A DNA stretch of 64,000 nt, from the NCBI GenBank assembly GCA_039881145.1, contig JAYKKI010000013.1, forward strand, positions 42,365,501 through 42,429,500, read 5' to 3'. Every line of letters starts with the position of its first letter. Within the stretch, counting starts at the first letter, position 1. Below the pieces are notes generated by a model. That model did not search any database and was not told where the DNA came from. It saw nothing but the letters and a program-made list of their open reading frames with translations. This document shows, in pieces, positions 1-10,215 of this stretch. This DNA is from Druceiella hillmani. Its lineage: Eukaryota; Arthropoda; Insecta; Lepidoptera; Hepialidae. The position numbers were made by a program, and so were the translations under genes.

Positions 1-146
1 AAAATCAACTTTAAAGACATTACATTGTTTGTCTTGTTATTTATTGTGGTGTAGAGAAAAATATCTAGATAAATGCTTTTATTAACGAATAATAAGTAGA
101 TTTCAGTTTTCCGCACACAGAATATATAATACCCTTTTGTTTTCAG

Positions 147-280
147 TTCAACAAGATGAGTACAATGATGAATGGATTAACCGCATTATAACCTTTCAGC
201 CGCAAACAGTATCAGACGGAAAGCATTCTATAGCATTTATTTTTTTATCTAATTTCAAATTCAGTATTGGACATCTGTAA
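147..280 (+). CDS. possible terminal coding exon of an unidentified gene
   Basis: A good 3' splice site (pyrimidine-rich tract ending TTTTCAG at 141-146) is followed by an open frame. In phase 2 it gives 43 residues starting QQDEYNDEWINRIITFQPQT and ends at TAA 278-280. In phase 0 the same exon would end after 14 residues (FNKMSTMMNGLTAL, stop at 189-191), so the reading frame is not settled. The acidic first half looks protein-like; the last 12 residues do not. Candidate AATAAA poly(A) signals lie near 522 and 651. The gene would run in from before the window and would be convergent with the MADF-BESS gene. Family not recognised. Confidence 0.25.
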
Positions 281-904
281 AATTAGAATTTGTTATTTCT
301 TTAAGTTTTTTTACACTTTAATACACAATAACTATCATGTTAAATTTTTAATATTTGCTTTTAATGCATAAAAAGTCATGTAATAAGTTTAGCAAAAATG
401 CTAATTTTAATGATTTATTTAAATTAGAGGATGTACATAAAAAATTACATATTTAAAAAATGAGAACTCAGTCGTGATTCTTTCATTATAGAATCGGATT
501 TAAAAAAAAATTTACTAACAATAAATATTTTCATTTTGTTATTGCGGAAGTATTTTTCATAATTTTTTATTTATTTTGTTATTTCGGAAGTATTTTTTAA
601 ATTTATAATTATGTACTGCACAGTCAACAAATATGTAAATAGAAATGTTTATAATAAACATTTTTAGAATTATTAAAAAGGTAAACAATTATGACGTTTA
701 AATATTTAGTTTAAGATACCTGTATAAATTTTAGAGATTGGAGGAATTATATATTTTTGTTAATATTAAGTGAGATAGATGTCATTCTTTTTATAATTTT
801 GTAAGTTTTTATTCAACTTTTTCTTTTATTGTCACCATTAAATATATAGTATCTATTAAATTAAATATATAATTAATTAATGTGAGTAATTTTTTTTGTC
901 AAAA
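281..904. other. AT-rich sequence, no gene seen
   Basis: Very AT-rich, with a short direct repeat around 531-600 (two copies of a segment containing TTATTTCGGAAGTATTTTT or a close variant). AATAAA hexamers near 522 and 651 could serve the exon at 147-280. No coding frame, RNA gene or element end was recognised. Confidence 0.5.
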
Positions 905-971
905 AATGTTTCCTAATAAAATAATCAGGATTAAGACTGAGTTAATCCTGATTATTTTATTAGGAAACATT
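905..971. repeat. perfect 30-bp inverted repeat (hairpin)
   Basis: Positions 905-934 are the exact reverse complement of 942-971, with a 7-nt loop (GACTGAG). The stem starts AATGTTTCCTAATAAA. No mismatch was seen over 30 bp. Transcribed from either strand this would fold into a strong hairpin. It lacks the bulges of a typical microRNA precursor and the subterminal sequence of a known MITE, so its nature is open. Confidence 0.85.
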
Positions 972-1053
972 GAATTTTTTACGTATATTCTTTTATTAAA
1001 AACATCAGTGATATTCGCATTTTTCCATAATTGCATTGGGTTCTAAAAGTAAA

Positions 1054-1192
1054 CATGACAATATGCATAAGTAAATTATATTGTCTATGACAATATGCAT
1101 AAGTAAATTATATTGTTTATGACAATATGCATAAGTAAATTATATTGTCTATGACAATATGCATAATTAAATTATATTGTCTATGACAATAT
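1054..1192. repeat. 32-bp tandem repeat, about 4.3 copies
   Basis: Unit ATGACAATATGCATAAGTAA plus ATTATATTGTCT, repeated at 32-bp spacing with one or two substitutions per unit. The last copy fades into TGACAATATTTGACAGG. It lies in intergenic AT-rich DNA. Confidence 0.85.
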
Positions 1193-1765
1193 TTGACAGG
1201 AGCCTTCAGATATTTTCATTTTTGCCACGGCGAGCAATGCAGTCGATTTCGCTACCCCCACTCTGTAGTCCGTACCCGGCCAATACTACAATAGTTATTA
1301 TGGCAGCTAGTCTAGCTGCCACTTTTGGGCATTACCTTTGCAATATTTAAGCAGCTCCCCTCCCCTCCTTCTTCACCTCATGCACATGCGTAAACGTATC
1401 ACATGCTAGAATTCCCCACTTGGTCGAAAGAGATAGGTACAGCGTAAATACATGTTTGTCATTAGCTTTATTGATTATTAAAGCGTAAATGTTAAGTATA
1501 TGTTGTCAAATGAACTTTTGTAGCTTTTGGTAGGACATTCAGTTTTTCATGCATAATTCATGTAAATGGTAGCATAATTATACCTTCCGTATAAAAAGTA
1601 TCCGAAATTGTCATTTAAATGAACTGCTTAAATTTAATTAGCAAAATTTTTTGGTTAAATTCTTAGAAGCCAAACTTGGGTGCGATCTGTCAACCAGTGT
1701 GTGTTTACAGCAGTTGTCGTAATTGACCTCAAAGTTTTTCTGTGAATTTTATTACAGATAAATTA
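1193..1765. other. intergenic, includes a short GC-richer patch
   Basis: At 1225-1330 is a GC-richer patch ending in a small perfect hairpin (GGCAGCTA, loop GTC, TAGCTGCC at 1302-1320). Such patches in this window usually belong to transposon debris, but no family was recognised here. No coding frame is supported. Confidence 0.4.
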
Positions 1766-2436
1766 GTTGAACAAAGAGTTAGCCTCAAATATTGTATTTC
1801 AATAGAAATTTCTTGGGCTGAATCCCTTAAAAATATTAAAAAAGTTTCTGGTGACTCTACTATAACGAAAATGCAAGCATAAATCATTCAAAGAGGGGCA
1901 TGAAGGGGTCAAAGATTTGCCTCCTCCTGGATGGCCTTCAAAGTCTTCCACTGACAATAACATCGAAAAAATCAAACAATTAGTGCTTGAAAATTGTCAT
2001 TTCACTATTGGAGCTAAGCTCTAGAATTGAACACTGATAAATTAACAGTTTGTAGAATTTTAACTGTGCACGAGAATGTTCATAAAAAGGGGTCAGATTT
2101 GTGGGACGACAACTCATGAATTTTGCATAATAATAATGCATCTTCTTACAGAGCAACAATTCTCATAGAACAACAATAAAGCCAAAAACTTAATTAATAG
2201 CATCGACCATCCACCATATATAGCCCCCAGGTGACTTCTTCCTGTTTCCAAAACTGAAAAAACTGAAATTGCCACTCCGTGGAATCCGTTCTGACTCGAA
2301 TGAAGACATCAAATGGAATTGGCGGTGGAAATTAAAGACCATACCACTTTCGGTCAATGAGAAATGTGTGGAAGAGTGGGTCAGTTGTATTGCAAACAAT
2401 GGGGATTACTTTGAAAGTGACGTGAGTGAGTGAAAA
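1766..2436 (+). pseudogene. mariner transposase relic (irritans/Himar-like), internally deleted
   Basis: Translating across several frameshifts and stops gives a mariner transposase in the correct order. EQRVSLKYC.. and ESLKNIKKVSGD (about 1769-1860) match the N-terminal helix-turn-helix. EGHEGVKDLPPPGWPSKSST (about 1893-1950) is the linker before a degenerate VENRRLTI-like segment. After about 2080 the frame RSDLWDDNS.ILHNNNASSY matches the catalytic-core region that normally reads HDNAPSH, followed by DHPPYIAP (family: HPPYSPDLAP) and a C-terminus equivalent to GDYFESD. The central part with the first catalytic Asp is missing, so it is a dead copy. Terminal repeats were not delimited. Confidence 0.75.
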
Positions 2437-2716
2437 AGTATATACAGATGGTACACACATTTTCTTTTAATCTAAGATGTATATCATCTATATGTAAAAT
2501 TTCATTGAAATCTATTGAGCTCTTTGATTGTGAATGAAAGACAAGCAAACAAATAAAAAGACTATGTATTATATTATGTTCATTAGATTATTAGAGATAT
2601 ATAAACATTACAAGACGTATGACGAATGTATTGAAAAATACTGCAAACTAATAAAATTCACCCTTATGCAAGTTTCATTTGTAAAATTTTACAAGTTTTA
2701 CATATGATAATTTTTT
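2437..2716 (-). other. 3' flank / presumed 3' UTR of the MADF-BESS gene
   Basis: This lies directly downstream of the stop codon of the minus-strand MADF-BESS gene. No AATAAA is present on the minus strand here. The nearest candidate is ATTAAA (plus-strand TTTAAT) at about 2466-2471, some 250 nt after the stop. The 2480-2560 segment resembles the tail of common insect dispersed repeats. The UTR end is not established. Confidence 0.35.
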
Positions 2717-2899
2717 TTAGTTTAATTTCATCACAACCATGTCATCATCAGGGGCCATGATTTCACTGGAAAACTCATCTAATAAGGCAGCTGAAGTCGT
2801 CGACACAGCCCCTGGGTCACCCACCCACTTCTGAGGTCCCTGGCCAATTTTGGGACCCGTCATTGGCATGACAGTCAATGATGGATCCCAGGAGGGGCC
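2717..2899 (-). CDS. MADF-BESS protein, C-terminal exon
   Basis: Last exon of the minus-strand gene, 60 codons plus TAA (2717-2719). The acceptor is CGGGTTGCCATAG, with coding starting GGC CCC TCC TGG at 2899 in phase 0; the TAG of the acceptor would be an in-frame stop, which fixes the boundary. The product begins GPSWDPSLTVMPMTGPKIGQ and ends with an acidic/hydrophobic tail (SSEIMAPDDDMVVMKLN). No domain is recognised in this tail. The phase matches the preceding exon (3762-3902, ends phase 0). The start of the exon has an alternative reading only if another acceptor is used. Function of the tail is unknown; in MADF-BESS factors C-termini are divergent. Confidence 0.7.
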   Translation of the reverse strand, partial: GPSWDPSLTVMPMTGPKIGQGPQKWVGDPGAVSTTSAALLDEFSSEIMAPDDDMVVMKLN

Positions 2900-3050
2900 C
2901 TATGGCAACCCGGGTGGAAGGTGGGAATAATCAATGTGTGTCAATCAGAATGATCTCACAAAGAACGATAAGCAGAATTTTGTGGGACCTGTCCTCACCG
3001 ACCAAAATGACCAGACATGTTTCATTAGTAAGCCTTTTCATGACAGTGTA

Positions 3051-3607
3051 AATTGTTATTATGGCGGTCAGTTTGAAATCATTGTGGGAAAAAGTTATAA
3101 CTGAAACAAAAACCAATGTAGTTATATCTAAAAGTTGTTGCTTCCACTTAAAATGTGGTTAATTACTTAGTAGCATTGATATTAGATTTCTTAATCATAT
3201 TTGTTACAAAAAATATTGTTATTTTATATTACCAAAAAAGAAAAATTAACAAGAAGTCCCCTTATTTCTCCTCGTGTGTTACTTTGCACTCACTACTTTA
3301 CTCGGAACCATTCCTAGGAATCACTCCATCCAAACATCTACAGACAGTAGGCCACGCCGCAATGTTTTGTGTCGGTAAAACATTTTAGTACAAAGATTTG
3401 ACAGTAATAATTGTGATGCATTAAGAGTTTTAAAATATGACAATTAGTTTGGTATACTTGCAATAAGACATGTAACAATGATGTTTTTCTGTAATAAAAG
3501 ACTTTTAGACACTAATTGTTATGGGAAAAAAGTTATAGCCAAAACAAACGTTTCAGTTACAACTTTTTCCCACAACAATTTGAGACTGACCACCAAAGTA
3601 ACAAATT
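3051..3607. repeat. inverted repeat inside intron 4 (possible short TIR element)
   Basis: About 63 bp at 3051-3113 (core ATTGTGGGAAAAAGTTATAA) recurs in inverse orientation at 3541-3607 with about 80-85% identity by eye. A shorter direct copy is at 3517-3547. The arms enclose about 430 bp of AT-rich DNA with no coding frame. It may be a decayed palindromic MITE. In the minus-strand pre-mRNA it could form a stem just upstream of the terminal exon. The rest of intron 4 (2900-3761) shows nothing else. Confidence 0.6.
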
Positions 3608-3761
3608 ACAGGCAGAGTTTTCAGTGACACATATCGGGTTATTGATCGGAGTTCTCGTTTGTTGTCTTTATTCTCCTTCGCATTGGTGAAACCGGTGCAT
3701 TGTGAACAGTATTTCGCTCTATGAAATATTTATGGTGGACTCTTAAGAAATTCCACGTTAC

Positions 3762-3902
3762 CTTGAGGAACTGAGGTGGCTTTAGGTCGGTGAGTGTGGT
3801 CGCCATGCCGATCTCCTGGTCGGAGTCAGGTGAAGCGCGCCGTCGCCGTGCGGGCCGCACGCACTCCTCTGATGAATCCTCGGCTTCGTCATGCTCCACT
3901 AA
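3762..3902 (-). CDS. MADF-BESS protein, acidic/Arg-rich exon
   Basis: A 141-bp exon of 47 codons, phase 0 in and out. Acceptor CTCCCTCCTGCAG, donor GTAACG after ...PPQFLK. The peptide begins LVEHDEAEDSSEECVRPARR: an acidic cluster then a run of arginines (RPARRRR), then SPDSDQEIG and TTLTDLKPPQF. The basic run could be a nuclear localisation signal, and the acidic serine-rich part a CK2-type phosphorylation or activation segment; both are inference. The exon is GC-richer than its surroundings and its CpG-containing arginine codons stand out from the AT-rich introns, which supports real coding use. It follows the AT-hook exon with compatible phase. Confidence 0.75.
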
Positions 3903-5680
3903 CTGCAGGAGGGAAATAATAAAGATTTTAAATATCAATCAGGACCCGGTTACAGAACCAGAACTACAGAAGCAGCTCTTTTCACTCATCTTGCTATAGA
4001 TTAGTATAGGAAAAGAAATTTCTATGTTGAGAATAATCTTGTAATTCAAAGTATAGCGCTAAGGACATTTTTCCACATACGAACTGGCAACAGATATAGT
4101 TGGACAGATAGAAGAACAGACGATGAGATGGGAGAGAGTGGATCAGGGAGATGATAGTAGGAAAGTGGATGATGACTGAGAGTCGGGAAATTATGTCGAG
4201 AGGGTATGGATGAGTGCGGGGATGAGGAATGTGGGCTGGGGAGATGAGAAGAAAACAAAAAATAAAATGTTTGGTTTAAGTAACATAATATACGTTTAAG
4301 TAGTATGATATGTCGGTACTTCCAACACATATTTATTATTATATTGATATTGTGATAGGTCTTTAAACAGTGGCCACACATGATTTTTTCTCTTAAATTG
4401 ATGTAAGCCTTTTTATGCAGCCATTATGATATTTTAAATTTGTAATACACCACCAAATTTACGTGTGTACATTTCATGTAATGTCGTAAGACGAAGGCTC
4501 TGTATTATCCGTGGCTTTACATTTGGGGAATTTTAATATAACATAAAGTATAAAATCTCTATGTGATTTTGATTCTCAATCGGTACAAAACGGCACAATG
4601 AATTTTAATAAAAATGGCACGGATATAATCGATGATTCAAACTAACACATGAATGACTTTTAACTCGAGAAATAACATTATTACTGTAGGATAAAATTGG
4701 TGTTGTTTGTTCTATAATAAAATGTTAGTACAGTAACATGCCAATAGATGGCGTAACATGTATATATCAAGGATTTATTATTATTTATAGAAAGATGTTG
4801 CGATAGGGTCATTTGGATTAGAGATGAATTCCACCATCTTATTCGAATATCCACAAGAATGATGCCACGAGAAAAAAGCTTGCAATAAATATATTTAAGG
4901 TTATCACATAGGGGGATTCTAATTATAAAGTTATACCAAAAATATTTTTTCTGTTAAATAAGTCTATACAGCAAGGTTTCTTAAGTATTACTTTACAATA
5001 CTTGAAAAAAAAGCACTTTTGTATTATGAACGATTTTCCGGTTTTCCAGGTCTACATCAATTCTATTTCTGCTTTCGTTATGTTGTTTTTCGGAATTATT
5101 AATTTTGACCGTTGTTAAGATTTATATCGATTTCTACAAGAAATTATCGTTCAACTTGATGATAAAAATATTAGCGTTGCACGCTTTATGACTTTGTGAC
5201 TGAACTCAAAAAAAGAATGGGGTGTCGGCACAATTATTTTTGTGAAAACGTCAATGTTTAAAGAAATCCAAGTCTATACTTGGCCCAAGCTCGAGAGATA
5301 GCCCCTGATTTAGACTGTGCTTGTATTCCAGTATTGTTTTATGGTCTGGGTCCGGCGGTTAGAGTCTGTTGGTTTTAGTAAAGGAAACGGGCAAAAGTAG
5401 TGTTGGCACAAGAATAGAAATAACACTACTATATAAAGAAAATAAGCACTTTAAAAATTATAACTGAATTGTCAATAAGACTAATGAGAATCCTTGTTAT
5501 TTTTTAAGATGCCACATTATTTTTCATAATAGATTTTACACTATATTTCTACGGAATTATTTGAACTACCGACATGAAACAATTGTGTCTTCTGAAGTCT
5601 AGTCTGAAAAACCAAGGTTTCAATTACATTAGAGACACCAACAGGGGATGGAGATCTTCAATGAAATTAAACGTTAAACA
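3903..5680. other. intron 3, part: purine-rich tract and AT-rich sequence
   Basis: Plus-strand purine-rich DNA occupies about 4105-4260 (GGAGAGAGTGGATCAGGGAG-like), long enough to make a frame look open on the minus strand (Ser/Pro/His-rich, not a real protein). The remainder is AT-rich. No exon signals with supporting coding sequence were found. Confidence 0.45.
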
Positions 5681-5983
5681 TGGATTCCTGTTCACGACGG
5701 CGAACCAGGTTTTCGCATCGACTATTTCTTTACCTACTATACTGATTCATGCAAGAACGACATCCAATCCTGATCTCTCGAAACTAAGCGTATACTGCTC
5801 AGGAATCTACAGTTAGTGGAAAAAGGATTAGCAAAGACGGAATGTAAAAAACTTAAGGAGACGGAGAAGATAAGAAGCTTGCAAATCTTACTATGCCGTG
5901 CATACCTCAAGGCTTCAGCAAGAGCCCAACATTCCCCAGAGAACATTGAACATTCCTTTGGGTGGCGAAAGTATGCTGAATGA
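5681..5983 (+). pseudogene. decayed coding sequence of unknown origin
   Basis: One frame (TGG 5681 to TGA 5981-5983) reads 100 codons with a single internal TGA at about 5771. It begins WIPVHDGEPGFRIDYFFTYY; the part after the internal stop includes LVEKGLAKTECKKLKETEKI and then RSLQILLCRAYLKASARAQH before ending in WRKYAE. The composition (charged, helical, balanced) is unlike the random frames around it. One codon pair upstream is another stop, and earlier sequence is also broken, so this looks like a pseudogene or dead transposon ORF. An alternative is a real exon starting after CTACAG at about 5811. The family was not recognised. Confidence 0.4.
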
Positions 5984-7572
5984 GACGTATGTATGCAGTC
6001 AAAAGACAAGCCACCATAGCATTTTTCAGGATATTCACGTTCAATCCATCAAAAATTATTAAAGAGCGAAGAAAAAGACACCCATTATGACAACAACATA
6101 ACCATATCAATGTCAGTTAATAGTTCACTTTTATTTCATTTAGATAATGGCTACACACTATTACTACTATAATAATTAGGAGTTACTTTCACATACTTGA
6201 TTAATGTTTATATGTCGGTGCTTTGACCCTATGTCCCCTAAAAGAGTTCAAAAACATATTCATAATGTCGATAATAATCTTTAATCTTCTAATTTCAGAA
6301 AATGGACATTAACAAAAAAAATAGGAAAACTTTTCTAGATCAATCTATAATGACGGATGAGTCATGGACTGTGCGCCAAGACAATTTGATTAATCATACG
6401 ATTTGATTAGAATCTCTTTAGGAATGAAACGAAGAAAAGATTAAACACCTAGATATAACCGAGGCAAGGTAAGGCGTTTAGTCTATAAAATTTTCTCAAT
6501 AATAACATGACTGAGGAAAGCGCTGAATCTAGAAGCATTAATTCCATCTTCAGACTATATTTTAAAATAATCTGTCAAGTATGAGCAGAACTCGCACTAT
6601 GAGGATTCTATATACATTTAGATACTTGTAAAATTTAAGCCTAAGTAGTATTTCTATAATATACTATTGTTTCTATTTACAAATAATAATTATATACAAC
6701 ATAAATGTATTGCCAACTATACCTTTCACAAACGTAAAGACGTGATGCATATTTAAAAAAATTTAAGATCTAGGATAATTGTTATAGTTTTCCTGGAATC
6801 TTCAAGTCATATTTATTCAACCTTGCTTTTTATAATTTTTGGATTAGTATTTTCCAAATTAGGTGGAGGGAAGATATTTTCGTGTATTTTTTTATAATAT
6901 CTTTTTAAACTTGCAATTCAAAATTATAAAACTAACAACTCATAAAAGATTTTTTTAAATGATAACCTTCTTTAATTTTATCTAAATATTTTTTAAAAGT
7001 AAGCTAGTGTAAAATACGTAAGATTTCTTACTAAGCCCTATTTTAAGTTTCAACGTCGCATAGTTTCTGGAAAAATAGGCTGTAACAGACGGATTTTATA
7101 AGGTACCCTTTTTTATGAGTTGTGGGACCCTAAAAATGGATCAATTATGGTGGAGCGTTAGAAACCAATCTTATACAGTATAAATCCTATTGGTTCCTTT
7201 ATTTGAGATCTTACAATCCAATCATCTAATGCTATAGTCATTTCAAGAGACAAGGTGTCAGGATTTTTCCCCAGGATGTATCTGCTAGGCCTTGTGTCTA
7301 ATAATTTTTGAGACTAATGAGGTATTCGTTAGCATTTGTTTTCATCAAAGGATAATCTCATGGCATTTCAGTGTATGTACTTAAATATGTTAGTGATGAA
7401 AAGTGTGATCAGGTGTTTGTGTTGCACTCGACTGTAATGAGCGAGGACTTGACCCTTTGCTGATGTGTTTATTATTTTTAGTGAATTTCTACTAAAAAAA
7501 TATACTACTGAGACCGCCCTGATGTCGGAATTTTTTGGAATTTTAAAATATAAGACGTTAACAATCGATTAC
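5984..7572. other. intron 3, part: nothing recognised
   Basis: AT-rich DNA on the antisense side of the MADF-BESS gene. A short frame near 6350 (MTDESWTVRQDN) faintly recalls a transposase DESW motif but is too short to call. No repeats or exon signals stood out. Confidence 0.4.
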
Positions 7573-7910
7573 ATGTTTAGTGTTCCGTACCTCAAAAGGA
7601 AAAAAATAAACCCTTATAGGATTACTTCGTTGTCCATCTGTCTGTCAAGACCCTTTTTCTCAGGAACGCATGGAGGTGTCAAGTTGAAATTAATATACAC
7701 ATATTTAGGTCTACCGTCTCTTGGACCTGTACAAAATCAAGCTTCTAAGTCAATGCAATAAAAAACCCTAAAAATACAGCAATTTATGCGGAATTTTTTG
7801 ACACTCGCAAATTAATCAATCCCGTTGACCTAGAATCATGAAATCTCACAACACAAGTAAAGCAAAAATCTGAAAATCGTTAATTTGTAGTTATATCATA
7901 TAAATAATAT
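7573..7910 (+). repeat. dispersed repeat family R1, copy 1
   Basis: Contains TTCCGTACCTCAAAAGG, then a CTGTCTGTCAAGACCCTTTT / TCTCAGGAACGC block, then AAGTTGAAATTAATAT, and a second conserved block GTTGACCTAGAAT..GAAAT..ACACAAGTAAAG. The same order of blocks occurs at 24706-24995 and 63655-64000. The frame through it (LSRPFFSGTHGG) is not a gene: the same peptide shape recurs because the repeat recurs. This type of repeat is widespread in insect genomes; its class is not determined here. Confidence 0.7.
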
Positions 7911-8830
7911 TTTTTTAAAATCAAACGGTGTGCCAATAGCAAAACAATGCGTGCAAGCGGTGTGACACACAACTTGGGAAAAATACGCTATGGTTCTGCA
8001 TGCTGCTTTTTTATTTTATAATAACATCGCAATACTATTCTAGAAAAAGAGTCTAAATTCATTTCTTATAATCAGTAATGCAAATTTTAATAATAGTCTT
8101 ACAAATCAAAAATGTAAAAAAATTTAACCAGTAAAAAATGCAGAGCCAGTTTCTTTTTTTCAGTACCTATTCTACTTACTGAATAATACACACCATTGTG
8201 AAGTTGAAATTGTAAAAATGAAATCTGCGAAGTACGAGAAAATATATTCTAAAACATTTCAATTAAAACACATTATTTCGGAATTATTAATACGCACGTG
8301 GAGATTATTTGAAATCGATGCATCCGTTTTTTCTGTAAAAACTGAGCATATCTTCATAAAAAAACAATTATTTACGGAAATTAAGCACATGGCAACGAGA
8401 ACAATCCATAAAAACGACTTAAACGCCGATATCAACAATACCAGTAATCCAATAATACATCTTTATCTGTGTGCTTTGACATTATCAATTTATTAAAAAA
8501 ATTAATTGCAATTAATTTTTAAATGAAACCATTTAAAGTTAATATTTACAGTGAATATTTTATCTTCTAAATTTTCTTTTTTTTTTTTATGTACTTAACA
8601 CTTTGACATCCGCTCTCGTGTGATCAGAATTTTTTTTGTCTTTCACTGATAGGTCCACGTAGATCCTACTGCTTGTCGCTGGCATTTTTCGTGAGATTTT
8701 TAAAACATCTTAATAAAACATGAAAAAAACATGATAAATCTTAATAGGTTTTAATGCTTTCCCCTGATTTTTATGAAACTTTACGAGAATTTGTTAAAAA
8801 TATCACATTGGCCACAAATAATTTCGCCGT
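7911..8830. other. intron 3, part: AT-rich, one possible element end
   Basis: At 8595 a TTAA is followed by CACTTTGACATCCGCTCTCG, which resembles the start of the piggyBac-like elements later in the window (TTAA then CCGTTAGAGTGC..CGCTCGTGCG). No partner end was found. A 92-codon frame at 8218-8496 has no recognisable features and is probably chance. Confidence 0.3.
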
Positions 8831-9178
8831 CTCAGTTCGTCAGTGTTAGTCTATGTGGTAGTCAATAATATTACACGTCTTCTCCAAAACATGAAGTTGT
8901 ATTTCTACTGCAGTATGGCAGCTTGAGGGTAGCTCAGCCAGATAATGCGAACTTAGCCTAAAATATGTTTCAACAACGCTTTTTAATTTTTCAAAATTTA
9001 ATGCAGATCACACCGGATGAGAAATACTGGAGACTTAAAATAATGAGTACTCCAGAAGGCGAGAACACGCGCGAAAGTTTGTCCAAAAAACTACGCATAA
9101 AATGCGTAGTATCAAAACGCGGCTGTCAGTACAATTTAAGACACAGTTCTGAAAGGTTACGTGACAATATAGCTTAAA
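8831..9178 (+). promoter_or_regulatory. possible 5' UTR and initiator of the THAP gene
   Basis: Two initiator-like motifs, TCAGTT (about 8834) and TCAGTG (about 8842), lie about 340 nt upstream of the THAP start codon. No TATA box sits 30 nt upstream. The interval contains an unrelated 70-codon frame (8965-9177) that stops just before the THAP ATG; it would be an upstream ORF if transcribed. This is inference from position only. Confidence 0.25.
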
Positions 9179-9255
9179 ATGCCGGCTTGTGCTATTCCCA
9201 CCTGTAAAAATATCACTGGACTGCAAAAGAAACAAATGGGGATTACTTTTCATAC
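9179..9255 (+). CDS. THAP-domain protein, first coding exon
   Basis: ATG at 9179 starts MPACAIPTCKNITGLQKKQM followed by GITFH. This is the N-terminal signature of the THAP zinc-binding, sequence-specific DNA-binding domain: start Met, C-X4-C as the first two zinc ligands, a short basic loop and the conserved FH. The exon ends after two bases of the next codon at a GTAAAT donor (9256), the position where THAP genes commonly carry an intron. The rest of the domain (FP, the invariant W, later C and H ligands) was not found downstream. It sits on the plus strand inside intron 3 of the minus-strand MADF-BESS gene. It may be a nested host gene, or the 5' piece of a P-type transposon or a dead duplicate. 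Only 25 residues are visible, so the family call rests on this signature. Confidence 0.6.
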
Positions 9256-9984
9256 GTAAATACTATTACTTAATTTCATTTTCAATTAACTATGCAATTT
9301 TAAAATATCGAAGTGGATTGTTATCAACAGAAGCGCGCCATTTTTATTGGTCTGTCACCTCTTAAAAATTTGTTTATTCAAATTAAAACATCTTAATTGC
9401 TTGATACTGAAAAATGTAAAATTTTATTTGTAAAAAAATCGGGATTGGAAAATGTCGTTGGAGAATTTGGTGTAAAGTTTAAATTTCCGTTATCATATTC
9501 GATTTTAGAATATTTTACGTATTGCGTATATAATCACTATATGTAGGATTACGGCAAGAAACACATGTTACATTCATTCATTTCCGCCGTCTTCTTTAAT
9601 TTCTTGAAAAATACGAACTGATATTGTTTAAAACATGAACAAATTTTATCAGGACATTGAATGCTAATTAATATAAATAATTGTTTCGTCCTATTTTGAA
9701 TTTATTTATGGGCTTTTTCACATCTCTTTTATTCTAAGACACTAAGATAATTGTTTTATTTTTGTATTAAATGTATTAAGTTATTAACAAAATGGTAAAA
9801 TGTGACATAAAGCTTTTAAATAACATTAATCTAAATACTTTGATCATTGGTTGTGTTCCGAATAAACATTTTAGAAATTTAACATGGCGGCCTTAATAAT
9901 ACTTCATATAAGCCAAGCCATGGCCATATAAATGGTTGCAAATGTGAATCGTACTACCGCAAGCAAATATATATATATGCGTCT

Positions 9985-10130
9985 ATTTCCTGAAGTTCGT
10001 GGGTAAATTTATTCTGCTGGTAACACCGTGCGCGTTGGGGGAGGGCCCTAGTAGGCGGAGTGCGGTATCCCCTTCACCGATTTTTGGGTTCACCGCGACC
10101 GCGAAGAGATTTGTGCATATGCGCCTTCTG
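9985..10130. other. GC-rich island, origin unknown
   Basis: A sharply GC-rich patch (GGGGGAGGGCCCTAG, TGCGGTATCCCC) in AT-rich surroundings. On the minus strand a stop-free stretch of about 48 codons reads ..LFAVAVNPKIGEGDTALRLL.., ending in a stop at about 9985. No start codon or splice sites support a gene. It is most likely a fragment of a dispersed element. The flanks 9256-9984 and 10131-10215 show nothing. Confidence 0.4.
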
Positions 10131-10215
10131 GATAATTCTATGTTCTAAGACTGGAAATATCACAATTTCCTTTTTTCCTTGAAACCAATGTTTAGTTGTA
10201 ACATAGAGAATACAT

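Noticed and set aside
3790..3999. plus-strand ORF over the acidic exon
   Set aside because: Complement of a real minus-strand exon; no supporting signals.
4046..4381. 111-codon minus-strand ORF
   Set aside because: Caused by the purine-rich tract (Ser/Pro/His runs), no splice or domain support.
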